Shown here in pieces: positions 28,901-36,254 of a stretch of 47,011 nucleotides of DNA (the first letter of the stretch is position 1; each line of letters begins with the position of its first letter). The notes under the pieces were generated by a model. That model worked only from the letters and a program-made list of their open reading frames with translations. It had not been told where the DNA came from and did no database searches. The position numbers were made by a program, and so were the translations under genes. The stretch is from Bacteroidota bacterium (lineage in GTDB: Bacteria; Bacteroidota; Ignavibacteria; UBA10030). The DNA is taken from positions 1 to 47,011 of the forward strand of contig JAKAJH010000025.1 in the NCBI GenBank assembly GCA_021813905.1, given 5' to 3'.

Positions 28901-29573
28901 CGATCAGACGACCATCAGCGGTTCGCAGTCGCTGACCGAGGACCTGTTCGTGTTCGAGAATGCTCGTGATCTGTCATTTCGTCTTCGGTATTCGGAGCGC
29001 CGCGGCCTGCTGCAGCTCGTCACGGCGGCGGAGCGGAGCTTTCAACGCGAGCGGTCGCTGCGCATCCGTTCGCAGCTGGTGCCGGAGATCGGCAATCAGA
29101 CCGATCTGGTCAACAGCACGGATGCCGTCGCGGCGAACGCCTCTTCGCCACGCGTGCGCGCTATCGCCTCAAACTCGGTCCGATCGGACTTCTCGTACCG
29201 TCCGGACCGATCGTGGGAAGCTGGATTCACTTTCGGCGTGAACCAGGCGACCAATGCGGTCAATGGAAGCAGTGTGGAAGCCTCGATGAACGATCAGGCG
29301 CTCCGTCTGGTGTATGCGATGCCGATGACCGGGCAGATCCGCGGAGAATTTCGTCGGGAGGAGGTCTCACTCGGTGCGAATCCCGCCGGCGCCGACGCCG
29401 TTCCGTTCGAGTTGACGCAGGGCCGCGTGGTGGGGAAGACGTGGCAGTGGCAGGCGTCGGTCGATTATCGCGTCACGGCGAATATTCAACTGACGCTCCA
29501 GTACCAGGGACGCAGTGAAGGAGGACGGGAACCCGTGCACTCCGCACGCGCCGAAGCGCGAGCGTTCTTCTGA
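25989..29573 (+). CDS. Large secreted outer-membrane-like protein of unknown function
   Basis: 1194 residues from the ATG at 25989, chosen because a signal peptide follows (NIVPLLLVAAASLRAQE); the frame is open further upstream without a good start. Distinctive segments are FGPGIRKSGTLVRGFTVATN (about 160-180), LAGKLADDVDVSAALTDENSP, VYVEVRNPSYSATLGDFNLEL, and IVVVAGSERVYIDGQLMSRG with DYTIDYASGEVTF. I recall such text in uncharacterised large cell-surface proteins of FCB bacteria but cannot give a family name. The second half is a long series of amphipathic strands ending in ARAFF, like an outer-membrane barrel. Its function is unknown and it is probably not part of the sugar locus. Confidence 0.65.
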   Translation: MNRSFGLLNIVPLLLVAAASLRAQERTVAIPQDRLPGPPRVEAHFVLQPGDSVLTLSREFIVAGSEVVRVDSGRILTCGVDYLLDERYGRIWLAPSRLPELFSRYGDSTGRVRITVRARAFEFSFPRESATRIVPVQPENTAAGGLRVVEPIRRSLTDDLFGPGIRKSGTLVRGFTVATNRDLTLNSGFRMQLAGKLADDVDVSAALTDENSPIQPEGTTQTLREVDKVYVEVRNPSYSATLGDFNLELGTPADGEFGRLNRKLQGARGIALFDKGAGPFSSVSASLTGATARGKYQTNQFQGQDGVQGPYRLSGVDGEPQIVVVAGSERVYIDGQLMSRGEANDYTIDYASGEVTFASRRLITSASRIVVDFEYADQQYTRNLVGGGLTTQTLGGALSVNTSFYQEADDPDAPISTTLDDQARSVLAHSGTDRFRAALSGIRNAGRDSVTGAGLGQYLMRDTVIAGRVYSILVYAPGDPLSVFTVVFSPVDQVPADSAGYVRISPGQFRFAGPGSGNYMPLQFLPMPQLHRVWDVNGTAHVAGGLSVDGEFAASRFNANRFASSAADDGNAYTLHVRFNPDRLMIGGSDLGQMNLVLTERRIQQSFLSLDRVDDVEFNREWNVAGPRGSDEELRQASLEYRPMSALRATAQYGLLDRQGDTRSVRVSGEAALTDSVLPSAAYRFEDISTDERVSAARSQWLRQSGEAAYRLGPVLPGVRVEAEDRQRSFMGSDSLTDGSFRILDIAPHVSWNATRVMSLSAEVRGRWEDSAAAGAVRHASDALTQTYTWQLRDWRSIRSTLTLSARSVRFTERFRQRGNVNDDVLLIRSQSRFTPWNRGLDADVYYEFSNQKSSRLERVFVRVARGSGNYRYLGDLNGNHVADEAEFEQTRFDGDYVVLYLPSEQMYPVANVQTALRLRVQPERLMSASSGALARVLRSVSSETSVRIDEKSRDPETKQITLLNLSHFLNDQTTISGSQSLTEDLFVFENARDLSFRLRYSERRGLLQLVTAAERSFQRERSLRIRSQLVPEIGNQTDLVNSTDAVAANASSPRVRAIASNSVRSDFSYRPDRSWEAGFTFGVNQATNAVNGSSVEASMNDQALRLVYAMPMTGQIRGEFRREEVSLGANPAGADAVPFELTQGRVVGKTWQWQASVDYRVTANIQLTLQYQGRSEGGREPVHSARAEARAFF

Positions 29574-29646
29574 CCTCCGTCATCTCCGATTGCGGACTTC
29601 GTGTCAAGTGTTACCTGAGCCCCGCGTTCGTCCCGCGGAAATCTTC

Positions 29647-29675
29647 TTGCCTTTCAGAGGTGTTTTCGCTAGAAT
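29647..29675 (+). promoter_or_regulatory. Candidate sigma70-like promoter upstream of ogt
   Basis: TTGCCT (29647-29652), 17 bases, TAGAAT (29670-29675) in the 219-base gap between the large surface protein and ogt. It leaves a leader of about 110 bases. Nothing else was recognised in the gap. Confidence 0.4.
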
Positions 29676-29792
29676 AAAGCGCCCTGCCAGGAACACTGGA
29701 ACTCCTCCGATGCGAAAGCGATGTGTGCAGTCCGACGAGGCGGGCTCGATCCTCGGTTGTTGAGGGAAGCGTTCTGATACTTCGAGGGAGCC

Positions 29793-30302
29793 ATGCAGAA
29801 GATCTTCTATGCTTCGTTCGATTCCCGAATCGGCACCATCCACGTGGCGTCGACCGACCGGGGCGTGTGCAAGATTTCGATCCCTGCACAGACGAAGAGG
29901 GATTTCCTGGCCTGGCTTCAGAAACAAACAGACGGTGCGGAGCTGGTGGAGTCAACCCAGCGCAACCGTCAGATCATCGATGAACTGACGCGGTATCTGG
30001 ACAGACGACTGGTCAAGTTCCACAGCCGTCTCGATCCGATCGGCACGGAGTTTCAGAGGAAGGTGTGGGGTGAGCTGCGCAGGATTCGGTACGGCACCAC
30101 GATCTCGTACAAGGAACTGGCACGGCGCGTGGGCGTGGCAAACGGATTCCAGGCGGTCGGCCGGGCGAACGGTGCGAATCCGCTCCCGATCGTCGTTCCG
30201 TGTCATCGCGTGGTCGGTTCCGATACGCGTCTGGTGGGATATGCCGCCGGTCTCAAGACCAAGGAATTCCTCCTCCGTCTTGAAGGCGCCATCCCGGCCT
30301 GA
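29793..30302 (+). CDS. ogt: Methylated-DNA--protein-cysteine methyltransferase (Ogt/MGMT)
   Basis: 169 residues, ATG with GAGGGAGC upstream. The N-terminal domain is short and degenerate. The C-terminal DNA-binding/acceptor domain shows GTEFQRKVWGELRRI (84-98), the helix-turn-helix with ISYKELARRVG, the Arg-bearing recognition helix AVGRANGANPLPI, and the acceptor C137 in VVPCHRVVG. The protein takes the alkyl group from O6-alkylguanine onto its Cys in a single-use reaction. Length is normal for Ogt and there is no Ada regulatory domain. Lies 101 bases upstream of pcrA, same strand; the two DNA-repair genes may be co-transcribed. Confidence 0.9.
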   Translation: MQKIFYASFDSRIGTIHVASTDRGVCKISIPAQTKRDFLAWLQKQTDGAELVESTQRNRQIIDELTRYLDRRLVKFHSRLDPIGTEFQRKVWGELRRIRYGTTISYKELARRVGVANGFQAVGRANGANPLPIVVPCHRVVGSDTRLVGYAAGLKTKEFLLRLEGAIPA

Positions 30303-30403
30303 CGTTCGTTCACGTTCCTTTCCGGTCAACCCCGTCCGGCACGCTTTCATCCCGGTTACTCCCCGGTTCGAACTTCCTTCGTAACAGAGAGCAGTACGGA
30401 ACT

Positions 30404-32650
30404 ATGTCGTTTTTGAAGGATCTCAATCCGGTCCAGCGGTCGGCCGTCGAAGCGGCCAACGGACCGGTGCTCATCGTCGCCGGTGCGGGCAGCGGCAAGA
30501 CCCGCGTGCTGACGTACCGCATCGCCCACCTGATCTCCTGCGGTGTGCCGACCTATCAGATCCTGGCGCTGACCTTCACGAACAAGGCCGCGGAAGAGAT
30601 GCGCAAACGCATCACGACGTTGGTCGGTGAGCCGGCGAAGGATATCTGGATGGGCACGTTTCATTCCATGTTCGCCCGCATTCTGCGCCGCGAATGCCCC
30701 GCCATCGGTTACACGCCTTCGTTTACGATCTACGACACGGACGATACGCAGAACGTCATCAAGCGACTGCTCGAGCGGCTGAATCTCTCGGCGCAGCAGT
30801 ACAATCCCTCCGCGGTCCGGGCACGGATCAGCCGGGCGAAGAATCAGATGCTCTCGCCGGCGGACTACGCCCGATCGGTGCGCGACGTGTTCGACGAGAA
30901 GGTCGCGTCGGTCTACGCGGAGTACCAGAAGACGCTCCAGTCGAGCAACGCGATGGACTTCGATGATCTGCTGCTCAAGCCCATTGAGCTGTTCGAGCGG
31001 AAGGCGGAGATCCTCAGCCGTTATCAGCAGCGATTCCGGTTCATCCTCGTCGATGAATTTCAGGATACCAACCGGGCGCAGTATCACGTCCTCCGGCAGC
31101 TGTCGGATGCGCACAAGAATATCGCGGTGGTCGGAGATGATGCGCAGAGCATCTACTCGTTCCGCGGCGCCGAGATCCGCAATATGCTCGATTTCGAGCG
31201 GGACTATCCGAAATGTCAGATCTTTCGCCTCGAGCAGAACTACCGCTCCACCAAGAGCATCATCACGGTGGCCGATTCGCTGATCCGGAATAACGCGGAG
31301 CAGTTGAAGAAGAAGCTCTGGACGCAGAACCCGCAGGGCTCGCCGGTCACGGTCGTCCGCTGTGCCGACGAGCAGGATGAGGGATATCAGATCGTGCACG
31401 CGGTCCAGGACGAGATCGCCCGCCGAAAGCTCGATCTGAAGGATTTCGCCGTGCTCTTCCGGACGAACGCGCAGTCGCGGGCGATCGAAGATGCGTTCCG
31501 TCGGAGCAGCATCCCGTACGTCATCGTCGGCGGCATCCGGTTCTACGAGCGGAAGGAGATCAAGGACGTCCTGGCGTACTTCCGATTGCTGGCAAATCCG
31601 GCGGACAACGAGAGTCTGCTCCGGATCATCAATTATCCCTCGCGCGGGATCGGTGATACGACGCTCGAACATCTTCAACGGTTTGCGACCCGCACCGGCC
31701 TTCCACTGATGGAGGCGATGGCGAAGACGGAGCAGGTCGAAGAGCTCACGGATCGGGCGCGGTCGGCATTGAAGCAGTTCCGGGCGCTCATCCTCAAGTT
31801 CCGGACGCTGCGGGAAAAAATGTCGCTGAGCGAATGGACGCGGACGCTGGTGGATGAGCTGGGGATTCTTCCGGGCTTCAAGGACGAGGGAACGATGGAA
31901 TCGGTGGCGCGCTGGGAGAACGTGCAGGAACTGCTCTCGGCCATCAGCGAGTTCGCACGCGAAAATCCGGATGCGCCGCTCGAAGCCTTCCTGGAAAACG
32001 TCGCGCTCGTTTCGGACATCGATTCCTGGGAGGGATCGAAAAATGCCGTGACGCTCATGACGCTGCATGCATCGAAGGGACTGGAATTCCCTGTCGTCAT
32101 GATCGCCGGACTGGAGGAGGGACTGCTGCCGTTCTATTCCGGAGCGAACAACGGCGGGGATGTGGAGGAAGAGCGCCGGCTGCTGTACGTCGGGGTGACG
32201 CGTGCGGAACAGAAACTCTACGCGCTGCATACGGTGATGCGCTACCGGTTCGGCGAGGTGAGCTATCCGACAGAATCGCGATTCCTCGCGGAGCTGGGAG
32301 CCGATCACGTCGAACGCATGACGTCGCGGTCGATGAGCCGGGTGAACGAGCTGTCGGAAAGCATGCAACGGGCCCGGCGTTCCGCCCCGGCGCGGCCGGC
32401 TCCGTCACGAACTTCCCGTTCACGACCGGAACCGGGCGAATTCGTGCCGGATGCGATGCCGGACTATGAGTCGGAATCGCAGGAGGTTCCCGAGCTTCGA
32501 CGGGGCGTTTGGGTGGTGCATGAGTCTTTCGGCCGCGGAAAGGTCCTGACGGTCTCCGGAAGCGGGGAAGCGCAGAAGGCCACCGTGGAATTCGAGAACT
32601 ACGGGGTGAAGAGTCTGATTGTGCGGTTCGCGCGGCTGCGGCCGGGTTGA
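30404..32650 (+). CDS. pcrA: ATP-dependent DNA helicase, UvrD/PcrA family
   Basis: 748 residues, superfamily 1A helicase. Motifs in order: Q motif LNPVQRSAVE, Walker A GAGSGKT (27-33), LTFTNKAAEEM, Walker B VDEFQDTN (near 216), GDDAQSIYSFRGA, EQNYRSTKSI, TLHASKGLEFPVV and ERRLLYVGVTRAE. The C-terminal 50 residues (VVHESFGRGKVL...VEFENYGVKSL) form the Tudor-like fold that binds RNA polymerase in PcrA/UvrD. Length is usual for the family. Translocates 3'-5' in nucleotide excision repair and fork rescue. Its stop lies one base from the stop of a convergent gene. Confidence 0.93.
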   Translation: MSFLKDLNPVQRSAVEAANGPVLIVAGAGSGKTRVLTYRIAHLISCGVPTYQILALTFTNKAAEEMRKRITTLVGEPAKDIWMGTFHSMFARILRRECPAIGYTPSFTIYDTDDTQNVIKRLLERLNLSAQQYNPSAVRARISRAKNQMLSPADYARSVRDVFDEKVASVYAEYQKTLQSSNAMDFDDLLLKPIELFERKAEILSRYQQRFRFILVDEFQDTNRAQYHVLRQLSDAHKNIAVVGDDAQSIYSFRGAEIRNMLDFERDYPKCQIFRLEQNYRSTKSIITVADSLIRNNAEQLKKKLWTQNPQGSPVTVVRCADEQDEGYQIVHAVQDEIARRKLDLKDFAVLFRTNAQSRAIEDAFRRSSIPYVIVGGIRFYERKEIKDVLAYFRLLANPADNESLLRIINYPSRGIGDTTLEHLQRFATRTGLPLMEAMAKTEQVEELTDRARSALKQFRALILKFRTLREKMSLSEWTRTLVDELGILPGFKDEGTMESVARWENVQELLSAISEFARENPDAPLEAFLENVALVSDIDSWEGSKNAVTLMTLHASKGLEFPVVMIAGLEEGLLPFYSGANNGGDVEEERRLLYVGVTRAEQKLYALHTVMRYRFGEVSYPTESRFLAELGADHVERMTSRSMSRVNELSESMQRARRSAPARPAPSRTSRSRPEPGEFVPDAMPDYESESQEVPELRRGVWVVHESFGRGKVLTVSGSGEAQKATVEFENYGVKSLIVRFARLRPG

Positions 32651-32651
32651 T

Positions 32652-33095
32652 TCAGGACGTCCATTTCCGCGACTGCACAACGGTGATGTTGCCCCAGAGG
32701 TCGGGATGGATGTAGTGGGTGATGAGGGTGTTGAACTCGGCGACAATCGCCGATGGAACGATGATGAAGAGCATCGCTTGTCGCAGGCTGCGCGGATGGA
32801 CCTGATCGAGAAACACGTTGTACTGCGTCAGTGCGTGCTCGGTTTCCAGATCCCCCTTTCCCGTCTTTGCCTCCCCGATGACCAGCCGCTGCCCCGGAAT
32901 GTCGAACCCGGCGACATCCGGAACCTGGTCCTGCTGATCCCCGTATCCGTCGTTTTCCAGTTCCAACGGTACAGCAAATCCTTCAACGCCGTCCGCGCCG
33001 TCGATCCGATAGCCCTGCTCCTCCAGCCAGCCGATCAACTCCTCGACCAGTGACTGATGCTTCCGGAAGTCCTCCGGCGACCGGTTCGTTGCCAT
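32652..33095 (-). CDS. Small PD-(D/E)XK nuclease-like protein
   Basis: 147 residues, not a family I can name. Residues 10-30 form an amphipathic helix (RKHQSLVEELIGWLEEQGYR), followed by a beta-hairpin carrying VPDVAGFDI (D60) and LVIGEAKTGKGD (E75, K77). The spacing PD-x14-E-x-K on adjacent strands is the PD-(D/E)XK nuclease core, and the next helix has HALTQYNVFLD. This could be a nuclease or a catalytically relaxed relative. It is 18 bases downstream of bshA on the same strand and converges on pcrA. Alternative: a domain with an accidental motif. Confidence 0.6.
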   Translation of the reverse strand: MATNRSPEDFRKHQSLVEELIGWLEEQGYRIDGADGVEGFAVPLELENDGYGDQQDQVPDVAGFDIPGQRLVIGEAKTGKGDLETEHALTQYNVFLDQVHPRSLRQAMLFIIVPSAIVAEFNTLITHYIHPDLWGNITVVQSRKWTS

Positions 33096-33113
33096 GGGCG
33101 TGCCGTGACGTGA

Positions 33114-34250
33114 TCAGGCCTGTGCGGTTGGACTTCCGGCCAGGATCCGCGCATAGTACGCTTCGTACTGCGCCACCACCTTTGCGGATTCGAATTCCGA
33201 CGCCCTCTTGCGTGCCGCCTCCGCGAACAGCCGATGCTTGGCGGGATTTCCCAGGAGGTCGATGGCATACCGCGCCATGCGGTCGATATCGCCGATCTCC
33301 GCAATGAAGCCCGTCTGGCCGTGAATCTGCACCTCCGGCAGTCCTCCCACGCTCGACGACACGACCGGCACCTCGCACGACATCGCCTCCAGTGCGGAAA
33401 GGCCGAAGCTCTCGGACTGACTGGGCATCAGGAAGAGATCCGCCGCCGACAGGACCGGCACCAGTTCCACCTGCTTCCCGAGGAACCGGACCTTCTCCTG
33501 CAGCCCCAGCTCCCGCGCCAGCATCTCGCACTGGGATCGCTCCGGGCCGTCACCGATCAGCACAAGCACACTGGGGATCTTCTTCTGCACTTCGGCGAAT
33601 ACCCGGATGACGTCGGTAACGCGCTTGACAGGGCGGAAGTTGGATGTGTGGGCGATGATCTTTTCGCCGTGCGGCGCAAACCGGGCACGGTGTTCCTCGG
33701 ACGGCCGCCGGAAGTACTTTGCGGTGTCGACGAAGTTCGGGATGACCTCGATTTCCTTGTTGACGCCGTAATTCGCAAGCGTTTTCTCGCGGAGAAAGCG
33801 CGACACTGCGGTGACGCCGTCACTCTGTTCGATGCTGAACTTCATGACCGGCAGGAAACTCGGTTCCAGCCCCACGAGGGTGATGTCCGTCCCGTGGAGC
33901 GTGGTGATGATCCGCACCTCCGGCGTATGCAGCATCTGCCGGGCAAGATACGCGCTCATTGCGTGAGGAATGGCGTAGTGGCAGTGGAAGAGGTCGATCT
34001 TCTCGTACGTGGCGACCTCCACCATCTTGCTGGACAGCGCCAGCGTGTAGAGCGGGAAGTCGAACAGGGGATAGTTCGACATCTCCACCTCGTGGTACAC
34101 AATGTTGTCCTGGTACCCGCTCAGGCGGATGGGCATGGCGTAGCTGATGAAGTGAACCGTGTGGCCGCGCTGGGCGAGGGCTTTTCCGAGCTCAGTGGCC
34201 ACCACGCCGCTGCCGCCATAGGTCGGATAACAGGTCATACCGATGCGCAT
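33114..34250 (-). CDS. bshA: BshA-like N-acetyl-alpha-D-glucosaminyl L-malate synthase (GT4)
   Basis: 378 residues. The start at 34250 has AGGAGG eight bases upstream; the much longer open frame upstream is read-through of the permease antisense frame and is not believed. The start MRIGMTCYPTYGGSGVVATE is the BshA signature, followed by HVHF-type text (HTVHFISYAMPIRL), LHGTDITLVG, and the GT-B C-terminal domain with SESFGLSALEAMSCEVPVV. BshA joins UDP-GlcNAc and L-malate in the first step of bacillithiol synthesis. BshB and BshC are not in the window. A related GT4 enzyme is the alternative. Confidence 0.85.
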   Translation of the reverse strand: MRIGMTCYPTYGGSGVVATELGKALAQRGHTVHFISYAMPIRLSGYQDNIVYHEVEMSNYPLFDFPLYTLALSSKMVEVATYEKIDLFHCHYAIPHAMSAYLARQMLHTPEVRIITTLHGTDITLVGLEPSFLPVMKFSIEQSDGVTAVSRFLREKTLANYGVNKEIEVIPNFVDTAKYFRRPSEEHRARFAPHGEKIIAHTSNFRPVKRVTDVIRVFAEVQKKIPSVLVLIGDGPERSQCEMLARELGLQEKVRFLGKQVELVPVLSAADLFLMPSQSESFGLSALEAMSCEVPVVSSSVGGLPEVQIHGQTGFIAEIGDIDRMARYAIDLLGNPAKHRLFAEAARKRASEFESAKVVAQYEAYYARILAGSPTAQA

Positions 34251-34271
34251 AGCAGAATCCTCCTCGTCGCC

Positions 34272-34300
34272 AAAGTACGCGGAAAAGCTCCGACTTTCAA
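34272..34300 (-). promoter_or_regulatory. bshA: Candidate sigma70-like promoter for bshA
   Basis: On the minus strand TTGAAA (34300-34295), 17 bases, TACTTT (34277-34272). Expected transcription start is near 34265, directly before the AGGAGG site, giving a leader of about 15 bases. This would let bshA be transcribed separately from the upstream ABC genes. Confidence 0.4.
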
Positions 34301-34324
34301 CCGGCAGGGACCGACGCGCGGCGG

Positions 34325-35161
34325 CTAGTAATCCTGGCGCGTGAAATACCACACGGATCCGGCGTAGAGCAGCGCGGCGGATCCGAAGGACCAAACGAAG
34401 GGAATGATGCTGAATGTGCTGGTATCGTTGGCGAACGGAACTGCGCCGACAAGTCTCGACGAATTCGTGAGCATGGCGCTCAGCTGGGGAAGGAGGTAGT
34501 ACAGCGCGTCGAGCACGCGGTGATACACGTCGTTGTTCCAGAGAAGGTAGAGTCCATGCTGACGGATCTCCAGCCCCCAGGAAATGACGGTGTAGCCCAG
34601 CGCCAGCATCACGGTGAAGCCGGAACTGCGCGTGATGATGCCCACCAGGGTCACGACCGAGAAATAGCAGAGGAACGTGAACGAGAGCGCGACGGCTGCC
34701 GTCAGCAATCCCCACTGCCAGACGCCGAGTTTCAGTCCGAACACCAGAAAGATGCCGGCGCTGAAATACAGAATGTTGATGACGATGCCGCCGGCGGCTC
34801 CGGCCGCACGCGCCAGCAGCAGCGCCGTTCGCGAGAGCGGCTTGCTCAAGAAGATCTCGGTCGTTCCCTTCTCGAGCATTGATGGGATCAGTCCGGCAGC
34901 ACCGAACACGCCGAAGACCACGATCCAGAAGACGGACTGCCGGTGCAGAGAGGCGATGATGAACTGTCCCACATCGAACTGCTTGCCGGCCTGAACAGCG
35001 ATGGGCATGCCGAAGAACGTGATGAGTCCGTTGGCCTCGTTGGAGGAGATGCCGAGTGCGAACACGAGCAGGATGAGTGTCGCCACGGCCGCGTAGAAGA
35101 GCAGCGTTCCTTTGCGGATCGCTTCGTTGATCGTGAAGAGCAGGAGCGCGAGCGACTTCAT
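34325..35161 (-). CDS. ABC-2-type transporter permease
   Basis: 278 residues with about six membrane helices (first at 15-37, ATLILLVFALG region). Between helices 2 and 3 it has GLIPSMLEKGTTEIFLSKPLSR, a pattern common in ABC-2 permeases paired with DrrA/NatA-like ATPases. It overlaps the ATPase gene upstream by four bases (ATGA), so the two form one transporter in the inner membrane. The substrate is unknown; drug, lipid or heme export are all seen for this type. No substrate-binding protein is nearby, which supports export. Ends FTRQDY. Confidence 0.82.
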   Translation of the reverse strand: MKSLALLLFTINEAIRKGTLLFYAAVATLILLVFALGISSNEANGLITFFGMPIAVQAGKQFDVGQFIIASLHRQSVFWIVVFGVFGAAGLIPSMLEKGTTEIFLSKPLSRTALLLARAAGAAGGIVINILYFSAGIFLVFGLKLGVWQWGLLTAAVALSFTFLCYFSVVTLVGIITRSSGFTVMLALGYTVISWGLEIRQHGLYLLWNNDVYHRVLDALYYLLPQLSAMLTNSSRLVGAVPFANDTSTFSIIPFVWSFGSAALLYAGSVWYFTRQDY

Positions 35162-36093
35162 GCGGCGGTTTCCCCCTGAATGAGGCTGATGAACGATTCT
35201 TCCAGGGAGGTCTTCTGAAGCCCCATCGATCCGATGGCCACGCCCCGGGAGCGCAACAGGTCGACGAGCGCATTGAGCTGCTCAACATCACGCACACGCG
35301 CGAACAAAAGGGTGTCGCGAGCGGTGACGTCGAACGTGCGTGCCGCCAGTTCCTGCAACACTTCGGCGGGGGCGGGTGAGGCAAGCTGGATCTCGTACAC
35401 CGGTTCCCGGGCCGTGAGCTCAGCGATGGTTCCCGTCTTGAGCACTCGTCCCTTGTTGAGAATGACAACCCGATCGCACAGCAGCTCCACCTCGGAGAGG
35501 AGATGGGAGTTGAGGAAGATCGTTGTCCCGCGTTGCTTCAGCTGGAGAAGGATGTCCCGGATCTCCTTGCGGCCGATGGGATCCACACCGTCGGTCGGTT
35601 CGTCGAGGAAGAGCAGCCGCGGCTCGTTGATCAGCGCCTGTGCGAGTCCCAGCCGCTGGAGCATGCCTTTGGAATACCGCTTGGTCCGCATGCCCGCCCA
35701 TTGACTGAGGCCCACGCGCTCGAGGAGTTCGCCGGCTCGAGTCTTCAGCAGGGGGACTGGCACGCCGCTCAGCCGTCCGAAGAGCATCAGCGTCTCGAAG
35801 CCGCTCAGGAAGCCCGGATACCGGTGGCTTTCGGGGAGATAGCCGCTCTGTTGCCGGATCTGGACTGAGCCGAGAGGCAGGCCGAGAACGATGGCCGATC
35901 CGGAAGTCGGGTGGACCATGGACAGGGCCACCTTGACAAACGTGGTCTTTCCGGCGCCATTCGGACCCAGCAGGCCGAATATTTCGCCCTCCTCGACCTG
36001 AAGGGAAACTTTGTCGAGGGCCAGGATGTTCTTTCTCTTGAACGCCCCCGGGCGGTAGGTCTTTGAAAGTTCAAAGGTTTGCAGTGCGGTCAT
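35158..36093 (-). CDS. ABC transporter ATP-binding protein
   Basis: 311 residues from the ATG at 36093; an in-frame TTG at 36102 is possible but weaker. Walker A is GPNGAGKTT, the signature is degenerate (YSKGMLQRLGLAQAL), Walker B is LLFLDEPTDGVDP, and the H-loop is NSHLLSEVELL. The C-terminal 90 residues form the regulatory extension usual in the DrrA/NatA/CcmA type. Couples ATP hydrolysis to the permease encoded immediately downstream. Divergent from the rrf2-suf operon across a 161-base gap. Confidence 0.9.
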   Translation of the reverse strand: MTALQTFELSKTYRPGAFKRKNILALDKVSLQVEEGEIFGLLGPNGAGKTTFVKVALSMVHPTSGSAIVLGLPLGSVQIRQQSGYLPESHRYPGFLSGFETLMLFGRLSGVPVPLLKTRAGELLERVGLSQWAGMRTKRYSKGMLQRLGLAQALINEPRLLFLDEPTDGVDPIGRKEIRDILLQLKQRGTTIFLNSHLLSEVELLCDRVVILNKGRVLKTGTIAELTAREPVYEIQLASPAPAEVLQELAARTFDVTARDTLLFARVRDVEQLNALVDLLRSRGVAIGSMGLQKTSLEESFISLIQGETAA

Positions 36094-36147
36094 GCGGATC
36101 AATGTAGCGAAAAATCTGCAATCGAGCGCTACGGATATGCCGCAGGC

Positions 36148-36176
36148 TTGAAATCACGGAAAGCGCTGCGTATCTT
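36148..36176 (+). promoter_or_regulatory. Candidate distal promoter for rrf2-suf
   Basis: TTGAAA (36148-36153), 17 bases, TATCTT (36171-36176). Transcription would begin near 36183, only about 12 bases before the dyad with T run, so the first 40 bases of the transcript would contain a terminator-like structure. Confidence 0.45.
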
Positions 36177-36194
36177 CATAGAGAGAAGTTCTTG

Positions 36195-36223
36195 CAGAGT
36201 CGGTTGTCGGACTCTGTTTTTTT
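36195..36223 (+). terminator. Terminator-like dyad plus T7 in the suf leader
   Basis: Seven perfect base pairs (36195-36201 with 36210-36216, CAGAGTC/GACTCTG), eight-base loop, then TTTTTTT (36217-36223). This is a good intrinsic-terminator shape on the + strand, but no + strand gene precedes it. It is either a leader attenuator or an operator; it also overlaps a possible -35 box (TTGTCG, 36204-36209). Confidence 0.55.
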
Positions 36224-36233
36224 GCCGTGATAT
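36204..36233 (+). promoter_or_regulatory. Candidate proximal promoter for rrf2-suf
   Basis: TTGTCG (36204-36209), 18 bases, TGATAT (36228-36233), giving a start near 36240 just before the GGAGAGG ribosome site of rrf2. The dyad covers the -35 box and the spacer, a layout suited to repression by a dimeric regulator. Weaker match than the distal promoter. Confidence 0.3.
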
Positions 36234-36254
36234 CGGACTGGAGAGGTCGTATTT

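Noticed and set aside
30356-32368. 670-aa open frame on the minus strand
   Set aside because: Antisense to pcrA, whose helicase motifs run through the whole span; shadow of codon bias.
33234-34328. 364-aa open frame on the plus strand
   Set aside because: Antisense to bshA, Asp/His/Leu-rich, no motif or ribosome site.
34251-35468. N-terminal extension of the bshA open frame to 784 residues
   Set aside because: The added part is antisense-frame read of the permease/ATPase genes; BshA homology and a good ribosome site both begin at 34250.
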